A stretch of 64,000 nucleotides of DNA from Terriglobia bacterium (lineage in GTDB: Bacteria; Acidobacteriota; Terriglobia; Terriglobales; Acidobacteriaceae), in NCBI GenBank assembly GCA_020072645.1, contig JAIQGK010000012.1, forward strand, positions 248,001 to 312,000. Reading direction: 5' to 3'. Positions 34,547-42,415 of the stretch are shown here, in pieces (the stretch's first letter is position 1; every line of letters begins with the position of its first letter). The position numbers and the translations under genes are program-made. The notes under the pieces were generated by a model. That model was not told the DNA's origin, searched no databases, and saw only the letters and a list, made by a program, of their open reading frames with translations.

Positions 34547-34816
34547 ATGGCACACAAAAAAGGTTTAGGCAGTTCCAGAAACGGGCGCGACTCCAACGCG
34601 CAGCGGCTTGGCGTAAAAGCATTCGGCGGACAGCTTGTCCCCGGCGGCACCATCATCGTCCGCCAGCGCGGCACCCGCATTAAGCCCGGCGCAAACGTCG
34701 GTCGCGGCAAAGACGACACTCTTTTTGCCAAGGTCACCGGCACCATCAAGTTCGTGGACAAGGGCGGCTCCGGTCGCTTTGTGCTCGTAGAACCCGCCGA
34801 GAGCGCGAAAGCCTAG
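34547..34816 (+). CDS. rpmA: 50S ribosomal protein L27
   Basis: 89 residues from ATG 34547 ([20 protein letters not shown]), with [20 protein letters not shown] and [15 protein letters not shown], all typical of L27. The N-terminus starts directly with the mature AHKKG form, so there is no cleavable leader as in Firmicutes. L27 reaches the peptidyl-transferase centre. It is cotranscribed with rplU after a 136-base gap containing a GGGGCT-TT-AGCCCC palindrome, and ends at a terminator. Confidence 0.96.
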   Translation: MAHKKGLGSSRNGRDSNAQRLGVKAFGGQLVPGGTIIVRQRGTRIKPGANVGRGKDDTLFAKVTGTIKFVDKGGSGRFVLVEPAESAKA

Positions 34817-34838
34817 TATCCAAAACAGGGAAACCACG

Positions 34839-34863
34839 GCCCCGCGTAAATGCGGGGCTTTTT
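34839..34863 (+). terminator. Rho-independent terminator of rplU-rpmA
   Basis: Stem GCCCCGC (34839-34845) with GCGGGGC (34852-34858), loop GTAAAT, followed by TTTTT. It closes the ribosomal-protein operon 22 bases after rpmA. Confidence 0.93.
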
Positions 34864-34920
34864 ACTTGGCCCAATCGGCAGAGGTTGTGGCTCAAGTCTC
34901 ACGCACGGTGGAGCAGTCAA

Positions 34921-35775
34921 ATGGCAAAGCCGGAACAACCGTTGATCAGAAATATCTCTGACACAGCGCTGTGGGTCGCAGTCTTTCGCGCACGTGAAAC
35001 TGAGCGGCAGGACGCACTGTTCAGAGATCCTTTCGCCCGCAAACTTGCCGGCGAGCGCGGCGAGCAGATTGCTAAAGGCATGCAGGCCGGCCTGCGTTAT
35101 GAATGGCCATACACGGCGCGGACAGTACGCTTTGACCAGATCGTAACCGAACAGATCAAGCAAGGCGCTGATATGGTCATCAACCTGGCAGCTGGCTTGG
35201 ACACGCGGCCTTATCGCATGGATCTGCCGCCGTTGTTGCAGTGGATTGAAGTCGATTTCCCGGCAATGATCGATTACAAAGAAGAAGTTCTTTCCGGCGA
35301 AAAGCCGCGATGCACGCTGGAGAGGGTCCGCATGGACCTGGCTGATTTGGCCGGACGCCGTTCACTGTTCCAGAGGCTGGGCAGCAATGCGAGAAAGGTT
35401 CTGGTGCTTACTGAAGGCCTTCTGGTTTACCTGACACGTGACGAGGTGTCAGCACTTGCGCGCGATCTGGCTGCACAAAGCACTTTCAAAGACTGGGCCA
35501 TTGACCTCTGTTCCCCCGGATTGCTCAAGATGCTGCAAAAGAACCTTGGTGCACTGAGCGAGGCGGGATCACCACTCAAGTTCGGGCCGGAAGAAGGGCC
35601 AGAGTTCTTTACTGCGTCTGGCTGGAAGCCGGTTGATGTCTATTCCATGCTGAAGACGGCGGCCAGGATCAAACGGCTTCCATTCTTTCTCCGGTTAATG
35701 TCTCTCTTACCGGAATCGAATGGACGTCAGGGTTCGCGTCCATGGGGCGCGGTGTGCCACCTGACCAGAATGTAA
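34921..35775 (+). CDS. Class I SAM-dependent methyltransferase (LCMT/PPM type)
   Basis: 284 residues from ATG 34921. The pattern ISDTALWVAVFRARETER, FRDPFARKLAGERG, VINLAAGLDTRPYR and VLTEGLLVYLTRDEV is that of the putative O-methyltransferase family related to leucine carboxyl methyltransferases and polyketide-associated PPM enzymes. AAGLDTRPYR is the SAM-binding loop. The substrate is unknown. It lies between rpmA and two VOC genes, not obviously in an operon with either. Confidence 0.85.
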   Translation: MAKPEQPLIRNISDTALWVAVFRARETERQDALFRDPFARKLAGERGEQIAKGMQAGLRYEWPYTARTVRFDQIVTEQIKQGADMVINLAAGLDTRPYRMDLPPLLQWIEVDFPAMIDYKEEVLSGEKPRCTLERVRMDLADLAGRRSLFQRLGSNARKVLVLTEGLLVYLTRDEVSALARDLAAQSTFKDWAIDLCSPGLLKMLQKNLGALSEAGSPLKFGPEEGPEFFTASGWKPVDVYSMLKTAARIKRLPFFLRLMSLLPESNGRQGSRPWGAVCHLTRM

Positions 35776-35817
35776 GTCAGACCATGGCGTAGAACATTAT
35801 TCTCCAAGGAGAATTTT

Positions 35818-36282
35818 ATGGCAAAAGCAAAACTAATGCCTGAGGGCTACCACAACGTAACTCCATATCTCGTAGTTAAAGGTGCTGCGGCGGCTATTGA
35901 TTTCTACAAGCAGGTATTTGGCGCCGTGGAAATCATGCGCATGCCGCAACCCGATGGACGCGTCGGCCACGCAGAGCTCAAATTCGGCGACTCAATCGTA
36001 ATGCTGGCCGATGAATTTCCTGAGATGGATGTTGTCGGTCCCAAGACGCTGGGTAATTCGCCAGTCGGGCTTCTCCTTTACGTTGACGATGTAGACAAAA
36101 CCGTGGAGCGCGCCATTGCCAAGGGCGCAACTATCAAAAAGCCTGTGGCTGACCAGTTTTATGGCGATCGCACCGGCACCATTGAAGATCCCTGGGGGCA
36201 CAAATGGACTGTCGCCGTTCATCTGGAAGACGTCTCACCGGAAGAGATGCAGCGCCGCATGGCCGCACAGGCAAAAAAGTAA
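35818..36282 (+). CDS. VOC family protein, first copy
   Basis: A 154-residue glyoxalase/bleomycin-resistance (VOC, PhnB-like) fold: GYHNVTPYLVVKGAAAAIDF at the start and FYGDRTGTIEDPWGHKW near the end. The H and E positions of the fold suggest metal binding, but the function of this subfamily is not established. The ribosome site AAGGAG is strong. A paralogue follows 11 bases later. Confidence 0.85.
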   Translation: MAKAKLMPEGYHNVTPYLVVKGAAAAIDFYKQVFGAVEIMRMPQPDGRVGHAELKFGDSIVMLADEFPEMDVVGPKTLGNSPVGLLLYVDDVDKTVERAIAKGATIKKPVADQFYGDRTGTIEDPWGHKWTVAVHLEDVSPEEMQRRMAAQAKK

Positions 36283-36293
36283 GGTACACAACT

Positions 36294-36743
36294 ATGACGA
36301 CCAAGTCCGCTTACCAGCCTGAAGGCTATCAGAGCGTCATTCCTTATCTCCATGTAAATGGCGCGGCCAAGTTGATTGCTTTTATGAAAGAAGTCTTTAA
36401 CGCGACTGAGATCGCAGTCTATGCTCGGCCTGATGGCACCGTCGGTCATGCTGCGCTCAGAATCGGCGATTCAGTCGTGGAACTCGCGGACATTGCTCCT
36501 GAATGGCCGGCAATGCCGTGCGCTATGCAGGTTTACGTGCCGGATACTGACGCTGCCTATCAATGCGCGCTCAAAGCCGGAGCAAGCTCCCTTTTGTCGC
36601 CGGCAACACAGTTCTATGGCGACCGCACTGCCAGCGTGCGCGACAGTTGCGGGAACAACTGGTACATTGCCACACAGATTGAAGTCGTGAGCCGTGAAGA
36701 AGTCGGCAAGCGGATTGCGTCCATGAGCCAACAGGCTAAGTAG
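36294..36743 (+). CDS. VOC family protein, second copy
   Basis: 149 residues from ATG 36294, a paralogue of the previous protein (GYQSVIPYLHVNGAAKLIAF; FYGDRTASVRDSCGNNW). In the C-terminal metal region PWGHKW is replaced by SCGNNW, so the histidine is lost and metal use may differ. It is expressed with the first copy. The graspetide precursor begins 125 bases downstream. Confidence 0.82.
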   Translation: MTTKSAYQPEGYQSVIPYLHVNGAAKLIAFMKEVFNATEIAVYARPDGTVGHAALRIGDSVVELADIAPEWPAMPCAMQVYVPDTDAAYQCALKAGASSLLSPATQFYGDRTASVRDSCGNNWYIATQIEVVSREEVGKRIASMSQQAK

Positions 36744-36800
36744 TTCAGGTCCGGGGCAATTCCCAAAATAGTACTGACCATGCATTTGTTTTTTTTGAAT

Positions 36801-36832
36801 TTGAAGATTTCCTCTGCGGGCGCGCATATACT
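36801..36832 (+). promoter_or_regulatory. Possible promoter of the graspetide precursor
   Basis: TATACT at 36827-36832 is a good -10 hexamer 36 bases before the precursor ATG. TTGAAG at 36801-36806 could be the -35 element, but the 20-base spacer is longer than ideal. The call is tentative. Confidence 0.3.
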
Positions 36833-36868
36833 GGCAAAGTTTTAAAAACGATTTGGACGAGGCACGCC

Positions 36869-37147
36869 ATGACAGAGAACAAACTTCCTGATTTCTCAAC
36901 TCTCGCTATAGGCGAAGAGGGCCACACGACGACGATCACGGGCGAAGAAGATTTCGCAACGCACGCTGCAACGGAACGCACGCTTCAAGCAACGACACTG
37001 CCGATTAGTGAAGAGACAACGACTTTCATCTCTGGAGAAGAGCTCACGACTGAAGCCCTTGGAGAAGAAGGTCCGACTACGGCAGATGGAGAGAACCCAT
37101 CTCCGGCCGATTTCAGCCGAAAAGGCGGGCCCTTCGGCGCCTACTAA
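36869..37147 (+). CDS. Graspetide (omega-ester peptide) precursor
   Basis: A 92-residue precursor peptide with at least five TTxxxxEE-type repeats, the core motif of plesiocin-like (group 2) graspetides: STLAIGEE (10-17, first Thr replaced by Ser), TTTITGEE (20-27), TTLPISEE (42-49), TTFISGEE (51-58) and TTEALGEE (60-67). A degenerate unit TTADGE follows at 70-75, and a worn unit may sit near 31-37. Repeats are spaced about 10 residues apart. In the family, the ligase joins the Thr hydroxyls to the Glu side chains as esters, giving linked hairpin rings. The N-terminus (MTENKLPDF) would be a very short leader, and the C-terminus (FSRKGGPFGAY) a follower. The ATP-grasp gene starts 27 bases later. 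GAGG lies six bases before the ATG. Confidence 0.85.
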   Translation: MTENKLPDFSTLAIGEEGHTTTITGEEDFATHAATERTLQATTLPISEETTTFISGEELTTEALGEEGPTTADGENPSPADFSRKGGPFGAY

Positions 37148-37174
37148 ACACGTGGGTGCCAAGGCTGGTTCAGA

Positions 37175-38050
37175 ATGACGCTCCTGCTGGCTGGCGGTCA
37201 AGACGATCCTAATCTGGCCGTTCTGGCGCATGCCGCTCAAAGAGCGAATGTTGAGCTGCTGGACTTGCGTCTGCCTGCCTCGGCGAGTCCTGCCTTCTGC
37301 TGGAATCCCGCAGAACGCGTGGCGCACTTTGCCGGCAAAGAGCTCAAGGCCACAGCGGCATTCATTCGCCATGACGTGTTCAGAGGAATGCAGGATCCCC
37401 GTCCTGAGGTTTCGGCGCGAGCGTCCGCCTGGTACCACACAATGATGGGCTGGCTTCTGTCTGAGCCGCGCGTCCGCATCTTCAATCGCGAGATGCGTCA
37501 GTCGGCAACCAATAAGCCAGCCGCGTTGGTGCTCGCCAGCGAGGCCGGACTGCAAATACCGCCAACTAGGATCACCAATCAGGTGGGCAGCTTCCGCGCC
37601 GAGCAGCTTGACTCCATGATTGCCAAGCCGGTGGGTGGCGGCGACTATTGTTATTCTCTTGCTGAAGCTGTAGCCAAAACCGATCTGCGCGACGGAGTGG
37701 CGGCCAGTCCGGCGATTGTGCAAAAGCGCCTGGTGCCGCCGGAAGTGCGCATCTACGTGATTGGCGCTGCCGATTTCGCTTTTGAAGTCCGCAGCCCATC
37801 GTTGGATTATCGCGTGAACCAGGATGCAGAACTGATCCTTCTGCCTCACGTCCCCCCAGAAGTCTCACGGCTGCGCAGCCTCATGTCCCGCCTGGGACTC
37901 GATTTCGGAGCAGCCGATTTCAAGACCGATCCGGAAACGGGCCAACTGGTCTTCCTGGAACTGAATACTTCGCCCATGTTTGCCCGTTTCGACCAGGTTA
38001 GCGGCGGCAAAGTGTGCGCCGCCATTATCCGCGAACTGACTGCGGCATAA
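37175..38050 (+). CDS. Graspetide-type ATP-grasp ligase
   Basis: A 291-residue ATP-grasp enzyme of the MvdC/MvdD/PsnB kind, which forms ester or amide bonds between side chains of a precursor peptide. Seen in order: N-terminal domain (residues 1-110), SATNKPAALVLASEAGLQIP (110-129), the ATP lysine region AKPVGGGDY (150-158), QKRLVPPEVRIYVIG (183-197), and the catalytic, Mg-binding end DFGAADFKTDPETGQLVFLE (243-262) then LNTSPMFARFD. The precursor lies just upstream with a 27-base gap. No protease, transporter or acetyltransferase is adjacent, so export and trimming must come from elsewhere. obgE follows. Confidence 0.88.
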   Translation: MTLLLAGGQDDPNLAVLAHAAQRANVELLDLRLPASASPAFCWNPAERVAHFAGKELKATAAFIRHDVFRGMQDPRPEVSARASAWYHTMMGWLLSEPRVRIFNREMRQSATNKPAALVLASEAGLQIPPTRITNQVGSFRAEQLDSMIAKPVGGGDYCYSLAEAVAKTDLRDGVAASPAIVQKRLVPPEVRIYVIGAADFAFEVRSPSLDYRVNQDAELILLPHVPPEVSRLRSLMSRLGLDFGAADFKTDPETGQLVFLELNTSPMFARFDQVSGGKVCAAIIRELTAA

Positions 38051-38125
38051 TCCCGTCCCGCGTCCTCTTCAACCCGCACTGCACGGCGAATCCCCTCCCT
38101 GGCCTGTACAATCAATATAGACAGC

Positions 38126-39265
38126 ATGTTTATTGACGAAGCGATCATCAAGATCAAAGGCGGCGACGGTGGCAACGGCTGCATGGCCTTTCGCAGGGAG
38201 AAGTTTGTTCCGCGCGGCGGCCCTTCCGGCGGCGACGGTGGCCGCGGCGGTGACATTGTGATGGAATCCAGCGAGCGGCATAATACGCTCGTCCACTTCC
38301 GCTTTAACCCGGAATACAAAGGCGAGCGCGGACGCCACGGCGAAGGCTCCAACTGCACTGGGCGCGACGGTGAAAGCATTGTCCTGAAGGTCCCTGTCGG
38401 GACCATTGTTTATGACAATGAAACCGGCGAGCGCCTGCATGACTTCTCGCATCCTGACGAGCGCATGGTCGTCGCCCAGGGCGGGCGCGGCGGACGCGGC
38501 AACCAGCACTTTGCCACCAGCACACACCAAGCCCCGCAGGAGCATGAGCAGGGCTTCCCCGGACAAGAGCGCGTTCTTCGTCTTGAGCTAAAACTGCTTG
38601 CCGACGTCGGATTGGTCGGTTATCCCAACGTAGGAAAGTCCACGCTGGTTTCGCGCATCTCGGCTGCCAAGCCCAAGATTGCCGACTATCCTTTCACCAC
38701 GCTGCAGCCGAACCTTGGCGTAGTCACGATCGGCGAGTTGCCGGATGAGGAAAGTTATGTTGTGGCCGATATTCCCGGCCTGATTGAAGGCGCACACACC
38801 GGTACCGGTCTTGGCATCCAGTTCCTGCGGCACATCGAGCGAACTCGAGTTCTGGTCCACATGATTGACGTTTCTGACGCAAGCGGACGGCCCGATCCGG
38901 TCGCGGACTTCAAAGTCATTATGGGCGAGTTGAAAAGCTTTGGCGCTGATCTGGAAAAGAAGCCGATGATCGTGGCGGCCTCGAAGATCGACGTGGCCAA
39001 TCCGGAAAAGTTGGAAAAACTGGCGAAGCATTGCAAGAAACTCAAGCTCAGGATGTATGAGATTTCAGCTGTCACAGGCAAGGGCATTTCTGAACTGAAG
39101 TACGCTTTGGGCAAGATGGTGGCGGAGATCCGCGCCGGTTCCTATGCTGCGGAGCATCCTCCGGCGAAAAAGAGACCTGTCTCCGCTCGCAAAGAGAAGA
39201 AGAAATCTGAACGCATGAAGCGCATCTCCAAGCAGCGGGCCTTCAAGCAAAGGCAGACCCGTTAG
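38126..39265 (+). CDS. obgE: GTPase ObgE/CgtA
   Basis: A 379-residue Obg GTPase acting in large-subunit maturation and growth control. The glycine-rich Obg domain fills residues 1-158 ([20 protein letters not shown]). The G domain follows with G1 [10 protein letters not shown]2/switch [15 protein letters not shown]3 [11 protein letters not shown]4 ASKIDVAN. The C-terminus is a basic tail ([19 protein letters not shown]) in place of the usual OCT domain. It heads the unit obgE-nadD-rsfS-rlmH-cobO and starts 75 bases after the graspetide ligase. Confidence 0.95.
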   Translation: MFIDEAIIKIKGGDGGNGCMAFRREKFVPRGGPSGGDGGRGGDIVMESSERHNTLVHFRFNPEYKGERGRHGEGSNCTGRDGESIVLKVPVGTIVYDNETGERLHDFSHPDERMVVAQGGRGGRGNQHFATSTHQAPQEHEQGFPGQERVLRLELKLLADVGLVGYPNVGKSTLVSRISAAKPKIADYPFTTLQPNLGVVTIGELPDEESYVVADIPGLIEGAHTGTGLGIQFLRHIERTRVLVHMIDVSDASGRPDPVADFKVIMGELKSFGADLEKKPMIVAASKIDVANPEKLEKLAKHCKKLKLRMYEISAVTGKGISELKYALGKMVAEIRAGSYAAEHPPAKKRPVSARKEKKKSERMKRISKQRAFKQRQTR

Positions 39266-39267
39266 CC

Positions 39268-40029
39268 ATGAAGATTGCCCTTTTTGGCGGCACCTTTGAT
39301 CCCGTTCATCTTGGTCACATCGCCGTCGCACGAGCTGCCGCGGAAAAGTTTGGCCTGGGGCGGGTATATTTTGTGCCGGCTGATCTCCCCCCGCACAAGC
39401 AAAAGCGCAAGCTCACAGATTTTCAGCATCGCTTTGCCATGCTGGCGCTGGCCACGGCGGATGATCCGCGCTTTGTAGCTTCGCTGCTCGATGCCCACAC
39501 CGGCCATCCAAACTATTCAATCGATACGGTCAGACGCTTGAAGAGTGGACTCAAGAAGACTGACAAGCTTTATTTCCTGATCGGCATTGATGCCTTTAAA
39601 GACATTGCCACGTGGCGGCAGCCGGAAGAGTTGCTGGCTGAAGTGGAATTCATCGTCGTCAGCCGGCCGGGGTATTCGCTAGCCGATGTAGGCCGGGCGT
39701 TGCCGGAACCTCTGCGTCCAACCGATTTGATGATGCGCGCCATGCGTCCGCAGCGGGCTGAAGGAACCATTGCGCTGATGGGCGCCACCATTCATCTCTT
39801 GGGTGAGGTACGCGAGAAAGTTTCTTCCACGCAGATTCGCGCGGCTGCCGGCAAATCAGTCAAGCAGCTCAGCCGTTATGTGCCGCCGCTGGTGGCTGAA
39901 TACATCAAGAAAGAGAATCTTTACGTCGACGCCACCAGCAAGGAAACTAGCGCCGCAAGCGAGGACAAAGTGCTATCTTTTCAAGAAGCCCGTCACGGGC
40001 ACACAAGCAGGAGCCATAAGAACGGATGA
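39268..40029 (+). CDS. nadD: Nicotinate-nucleotide adenylyltransferase
   Basis: 253 residues. The nucleotidyltransferase signature MKIALFGGTFDPVHLGHIAV and the later SSTQIRAA (IRxx) motif identify NadD, which makes deamido-NAD from nicotinate mononucleotide and ATP. It begins two bases after obgE and overlaps rsfS by four bases (ATGA), the usual obgE-nadD-rsfS order. About 45 C-terminal residues beyond the normal family end (after EYIKKENLYV) are extra and unlike the core. Confidence 0.95.
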   Translation: MKIALFGGTFDPVHLGHIAVARAAAEKFGLGRVYFVPADLPPHKQKRKLTDFQHRFAMLALATADDPRFVASLLDAHTGHPNYSIDTVRRLKSGLKKTDKLYFLIGIDAFKDIATWRQPEELLAEVEFIVVSRPGYSLADVGRALPEPLRPTDLMMRAMRPQRAEGTIALMGATIHLLGEVREKVSSTQIRAAAGKSVKQLSRYVPPLVAEYIKKENLYVDATSKETSAASEDKVLSFQEARHGHTSRSHKNG

Positions 40030-40538
40030 GTTTACAGACCCGACAGCATGTCGCACAGGCAGTGAAAGCCATTGAAGGCAAGAAGGGTGAAGATGTTGTC
40101 ATCCTTGAAATGGATAAAAGCAGCGGAGCGTTTACTGACTATTTTGTCGTGTGCTCTGGCACCAATCCGCGCCAGATACAGGCGATTGCCGACGATGTGC
40201 AAAAAAGCCTATCTGAAGCGGGCCAGCGGCCCAACAGCGTTGAAGGCTACAACCAGGCAGAGTGGGTGCTGCTGGATTATGTGGACTTCGTCCTGCACAT
40301 ATTTTCCGAGCGAGCGCGCAAGTTTTATGATCTGGAGCGGCTATGGAAGTCGGCGCGAAAATTAGCGCCAGCCGATCTGGCGAAGAAACCAGCAGCAAAG
40401 AAACAGGCTGCATCCAGGAAAGAAACCGCCAAGAAAGCGCCTGCAAAGAAGAAAGTTGCTGGGCCACGCAAAGCCGCCCGTAACAGAACTCGCGCTCAAG
40501 GTTCAACGTCAAAAAAGAAGTCACGGAAATCGGCGTGA
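40026..40538 (+). CDS. rsfS: Ribosome silencing factor RsfS, with basic tail
   Basis: 170 residues. Residues 1 to about 112 are RsfS/Iojap: ILEMDKSSGAFTDYFVVCSG, EGYNQAEWVLLDYVDFVLHI and FYDLERLW. RsfS binds L14 and blocks subunit joining in starvation. Residues 115-170 are a Lys/Ala-rich tail (KKPAAKKQAASRK; APAKKKVAGPRKAAR) absent from most homologues and like the tail on L21 in this window. It overlaps nadD and rlmH by four bases each. Confidence 0.94.
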   Translation: MSLQTRQHVAQAVKAIEGKKGEDVVILEMDKSSGAFTDYFVVCSGTNPRQIQAIADDVQKSLSEAGQRPNSVEGYNQAEWVLLDYVDFVLHIFSERARKFYDLERLWKSARKLAPADLAKKPAAKKQAASRKETAKKAPAKKKVAGPRKAARNRTRAQGSTSKKKSRKSA

Positions 40539-40978
40539 AACTTCAGATCGCCTGGATAGGCAAGACGAAAGAAGTCGCTATTCGCGCGCTGACGGACGAA
40601 TACCTGAAGCGGATCTCCCGCTACGGTGGCGCGGAATCGCACGAGATGAACACCGAACAGGCTTTGCTGGAATTGGCCGCCGATACCACCGGTCGGACCG
40701 CGCCTGTTCTTATCCTGCTGGACGCGCGTGGGCGCCAGTTCACCTCAGAAGAGTTTGCCAACCTGCTACGCGACCAGCAGGACCGCGGAACGCAGAACCT
40801 ATTTTTCGGCGTTGGACCGGCGGATGGCTTCAGTGATAAAGCCCGCCACGCCGCCGACCTGGTTCTCTCCTTCGGCAAGATGACGCTGGCGCATGAGCTG
40901 GCTCGGGTGGTTTTGCTGGAGCAAATCTACCGGGCATTTACAATCTTAAAAGGCCATCCGTACCATACCGGCCACTGA
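40535..40978 (+). CDS. rlmH: 23S rRNA (pseudouridine-1915 N3) methyltransferase
   Basis: 147 residues from a GTG that overlaps the rsfS stop. SPOUT/RlmH motifs: LLDARGRQFTSEEFANLL, FFGVGPADGF (SAM loop), LVLSFGKMTLAHELARVVLL and the C-terminal KGHPYHTGH. RlmH methylates pseudouridine 1915 in helix 69 of 23S rRNA on the 70S ribosome, fitting beside RsfS. Confidence 0.95.
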   Translation: MKLQIAWIGKTKEVAIRALTDEYLKRISRYGGAESHEMNTEQALLELAADTTGRTAPVLILLDARGRQFTSEEFANLLRDQQDRGTQNLFFGVGPADGFSDKARHAADLVLSFGKMTLAHELARVVLLEQIYRAFTILKGHPYHTGH

Positions 40979-40994
40979 TTTGCGCGAAAATGAT

Positions 40995-41531
40995 ATGGGC
41001 GACGTTCACCAGGGTCTCATCATCGTAAATACCGGGCCGGGCAAGGGTAAAACCACCGCAGCCATGGGGACAGCTCTGCGTGCCGTGGGAAATGGCATGA
41101 AAGTCCTGATGTTGCAGTTCCTGAAAGGCTCATGGCATTACGGAGAACTCGATGCGGTAAAGGCCTTTGGCGATAACTTTGTGATGAAGCAGATGGGCCG
41201 CGGTTTTGTAAAAGTGGGCGGCGCTGAAACCGATCCTGAAGACATCCGCATGGTCGAAGCGGCCTGGCAGGAAGCCCACGATGCAATCATGTCCGGCAAA
41301 TGGGACTTAGTAGTGCTCGACGAGATCAATTACGCCATTACCTATGGCATGCTCGATCCGGCCAAGGTGGTGGAGACTCTAAAGCACAAACCCGCCGGGG
41401 TGCACGTAATCTTGACGGGAAGGAACGCGCATCCGACAATCATTGAGTTGGCCGATACCGTAACGGAAATGAAGCAGGTAAAGCACGCCTATGAAAAGGG
41501 CGTGATGGCGCAACGTGGCATCGAATATTAA
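40995..41531 (+). CDS. cobO: Cob(I)yrinic acid a,c-diamide adenosyltransferase
   Basis: 178 residues from ATG 40995. The P-loop NTGPGKGKTTAAMGTALRA near the start and LVVLDEINYAITYGML, VHVILTGRNAHPTIIELAD later identify CobO/BtuR (CobA-type), which attaches the adenosyl group of coenzyme B12. It probably serves corrinoid salvage here, since no other cobalamin gene is in the window. It lies 16 bases after rlmH. Confidence 0.93.
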   Translation: MGDVHQGLIIVNTGPGKGKTTAAMGTALRAVGNGMKVLMLQFLKGSWHYGELDAVKAFGDNFVMKQMGRGFVKVGGAETDPEDIRMVEAAWQEAHDAIMSGKWDLVVLDEINYAITYGMLDPAKVVETLKHKPAGVHVILTGRNAHPTIIELADTVTEMKQVKHAYEKGVMAQRGIEY

Positions 41532-41560
41532 GCAACATCGAATTAGAAAGGTGAACAATC

Positions 41561-42412
41561 TTGGCGTGGTTTAAGCGCGAATCCAGTGATATCCAGGCGA
41601 CCGAGGAGAAGCGTGTTCGCACGGAAGGCCTGTGGGTAAAGTGTGAAGGCTGCCGCCAGATCATCTGGAAAAAAGAGTTGGAAGACAACCTGAACGTCTG
41701 CACCAAGTGCGACTATCACTTCCGCATTAGCTCGGCCGAGCGGCTGATGCTTCTCTTGGATGAAGACAGCATTGAAATTCAGGATGAAAGCCTGGAGTCC
41801 ACCGACCCGCTTAATTTCACTGACACACGACCGTACAAAGCCCGCCTGGAAAAAAGCAAATCGTCAACCGGCTTGAAGGATGCAATCAGAAACGCCACCG
41901 GCACAATTCATGGCCGCCCTGTAATCGTTAGCTCTATGGAATATTCTTTCATCGGCGGGAGTATGGGCGCGGTTGTAGGTGAAGCCATTACTCGGGCGAT
42001 TGAGCGCGCATGCAAAGAGCGCAAGCCGATTATCGTTGTCTCGGCCTCCGGCGGCGCGCGCATGATGGAAGGCGTGGTCAGCCTGATGCAGATGGCAAAA
42101 ATCTCCGCGGCTCTGGCGCGTCTAGATACAGCCCGCGTGCCGTATATTTCCGTGCTTACCGATCCTACGACCGGCGGTGTGACCGCTTCTTATGCCATGC
42201 TGGGTGATCTCAACATCGCGGAGCCGGGGGCGCTGATCGGTTTTGCCGGGCCGCGCGTGATTGAGCAGACCATCCGGCAGAAATTGCCTGAAGGTTTCCA
42301 GACCAGCGAATTCCTCCTGCAACATGGAATGCTGGACGCCGTTGTTCATCGCAAAGACATGAAGTCATACATTGCCCGCGCCCTTGATTTCATGGCTCCA
42401 AAGGCAGCCTGA
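41561..42412 (+). CDS. accD: Acetyl-CoA carboxylase carboxyltransferase subunit beta
   Basis: 283 residues from TTG 41561 (MAWFKRESS) with AAAGG upstream. The N-terminal zinc ribbon has four cysteines, KCEGCRQIIWKKELEDNL and VCTKCDYHFR. The carboxyltransferase core shows MEYSFIGGSMGAVVGEAITR, ASGGARMMEG and TDPTTGGVTASYAMLGD. AccD pairs with AccA to transfer CO2 from biotin to acetyl-CoA for fatty-acid synthesis. folC follows three bases later, as in many bacteria. Confidence 0.96.
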   Translation: MAWFKRESSDIQATEEKRVRTEGLWVKCEGCRQIIWKKELEDNLNVCTKCDYHFRISSAERLMLLLDEDSIEIQDESLESTDPLNFTDTRPYKARLEKSKSSTGLKDAIRNATGTIHGRPVIVSSMEYSFIGGSMGAVVGEAITRAIERACKERKPIIVVSASGGARMMEGVVSLMQMAKISAALARLDTARVPYISVLTDPTTGGVTASYAMLGDLNIAEPGALIGFAGPRVIEQTIRQKLPEGFQTSEFLLQHGMLDAVVHRKDMKSYIARALDFMAPKAA

Positions 42413-42415
42413 GCT

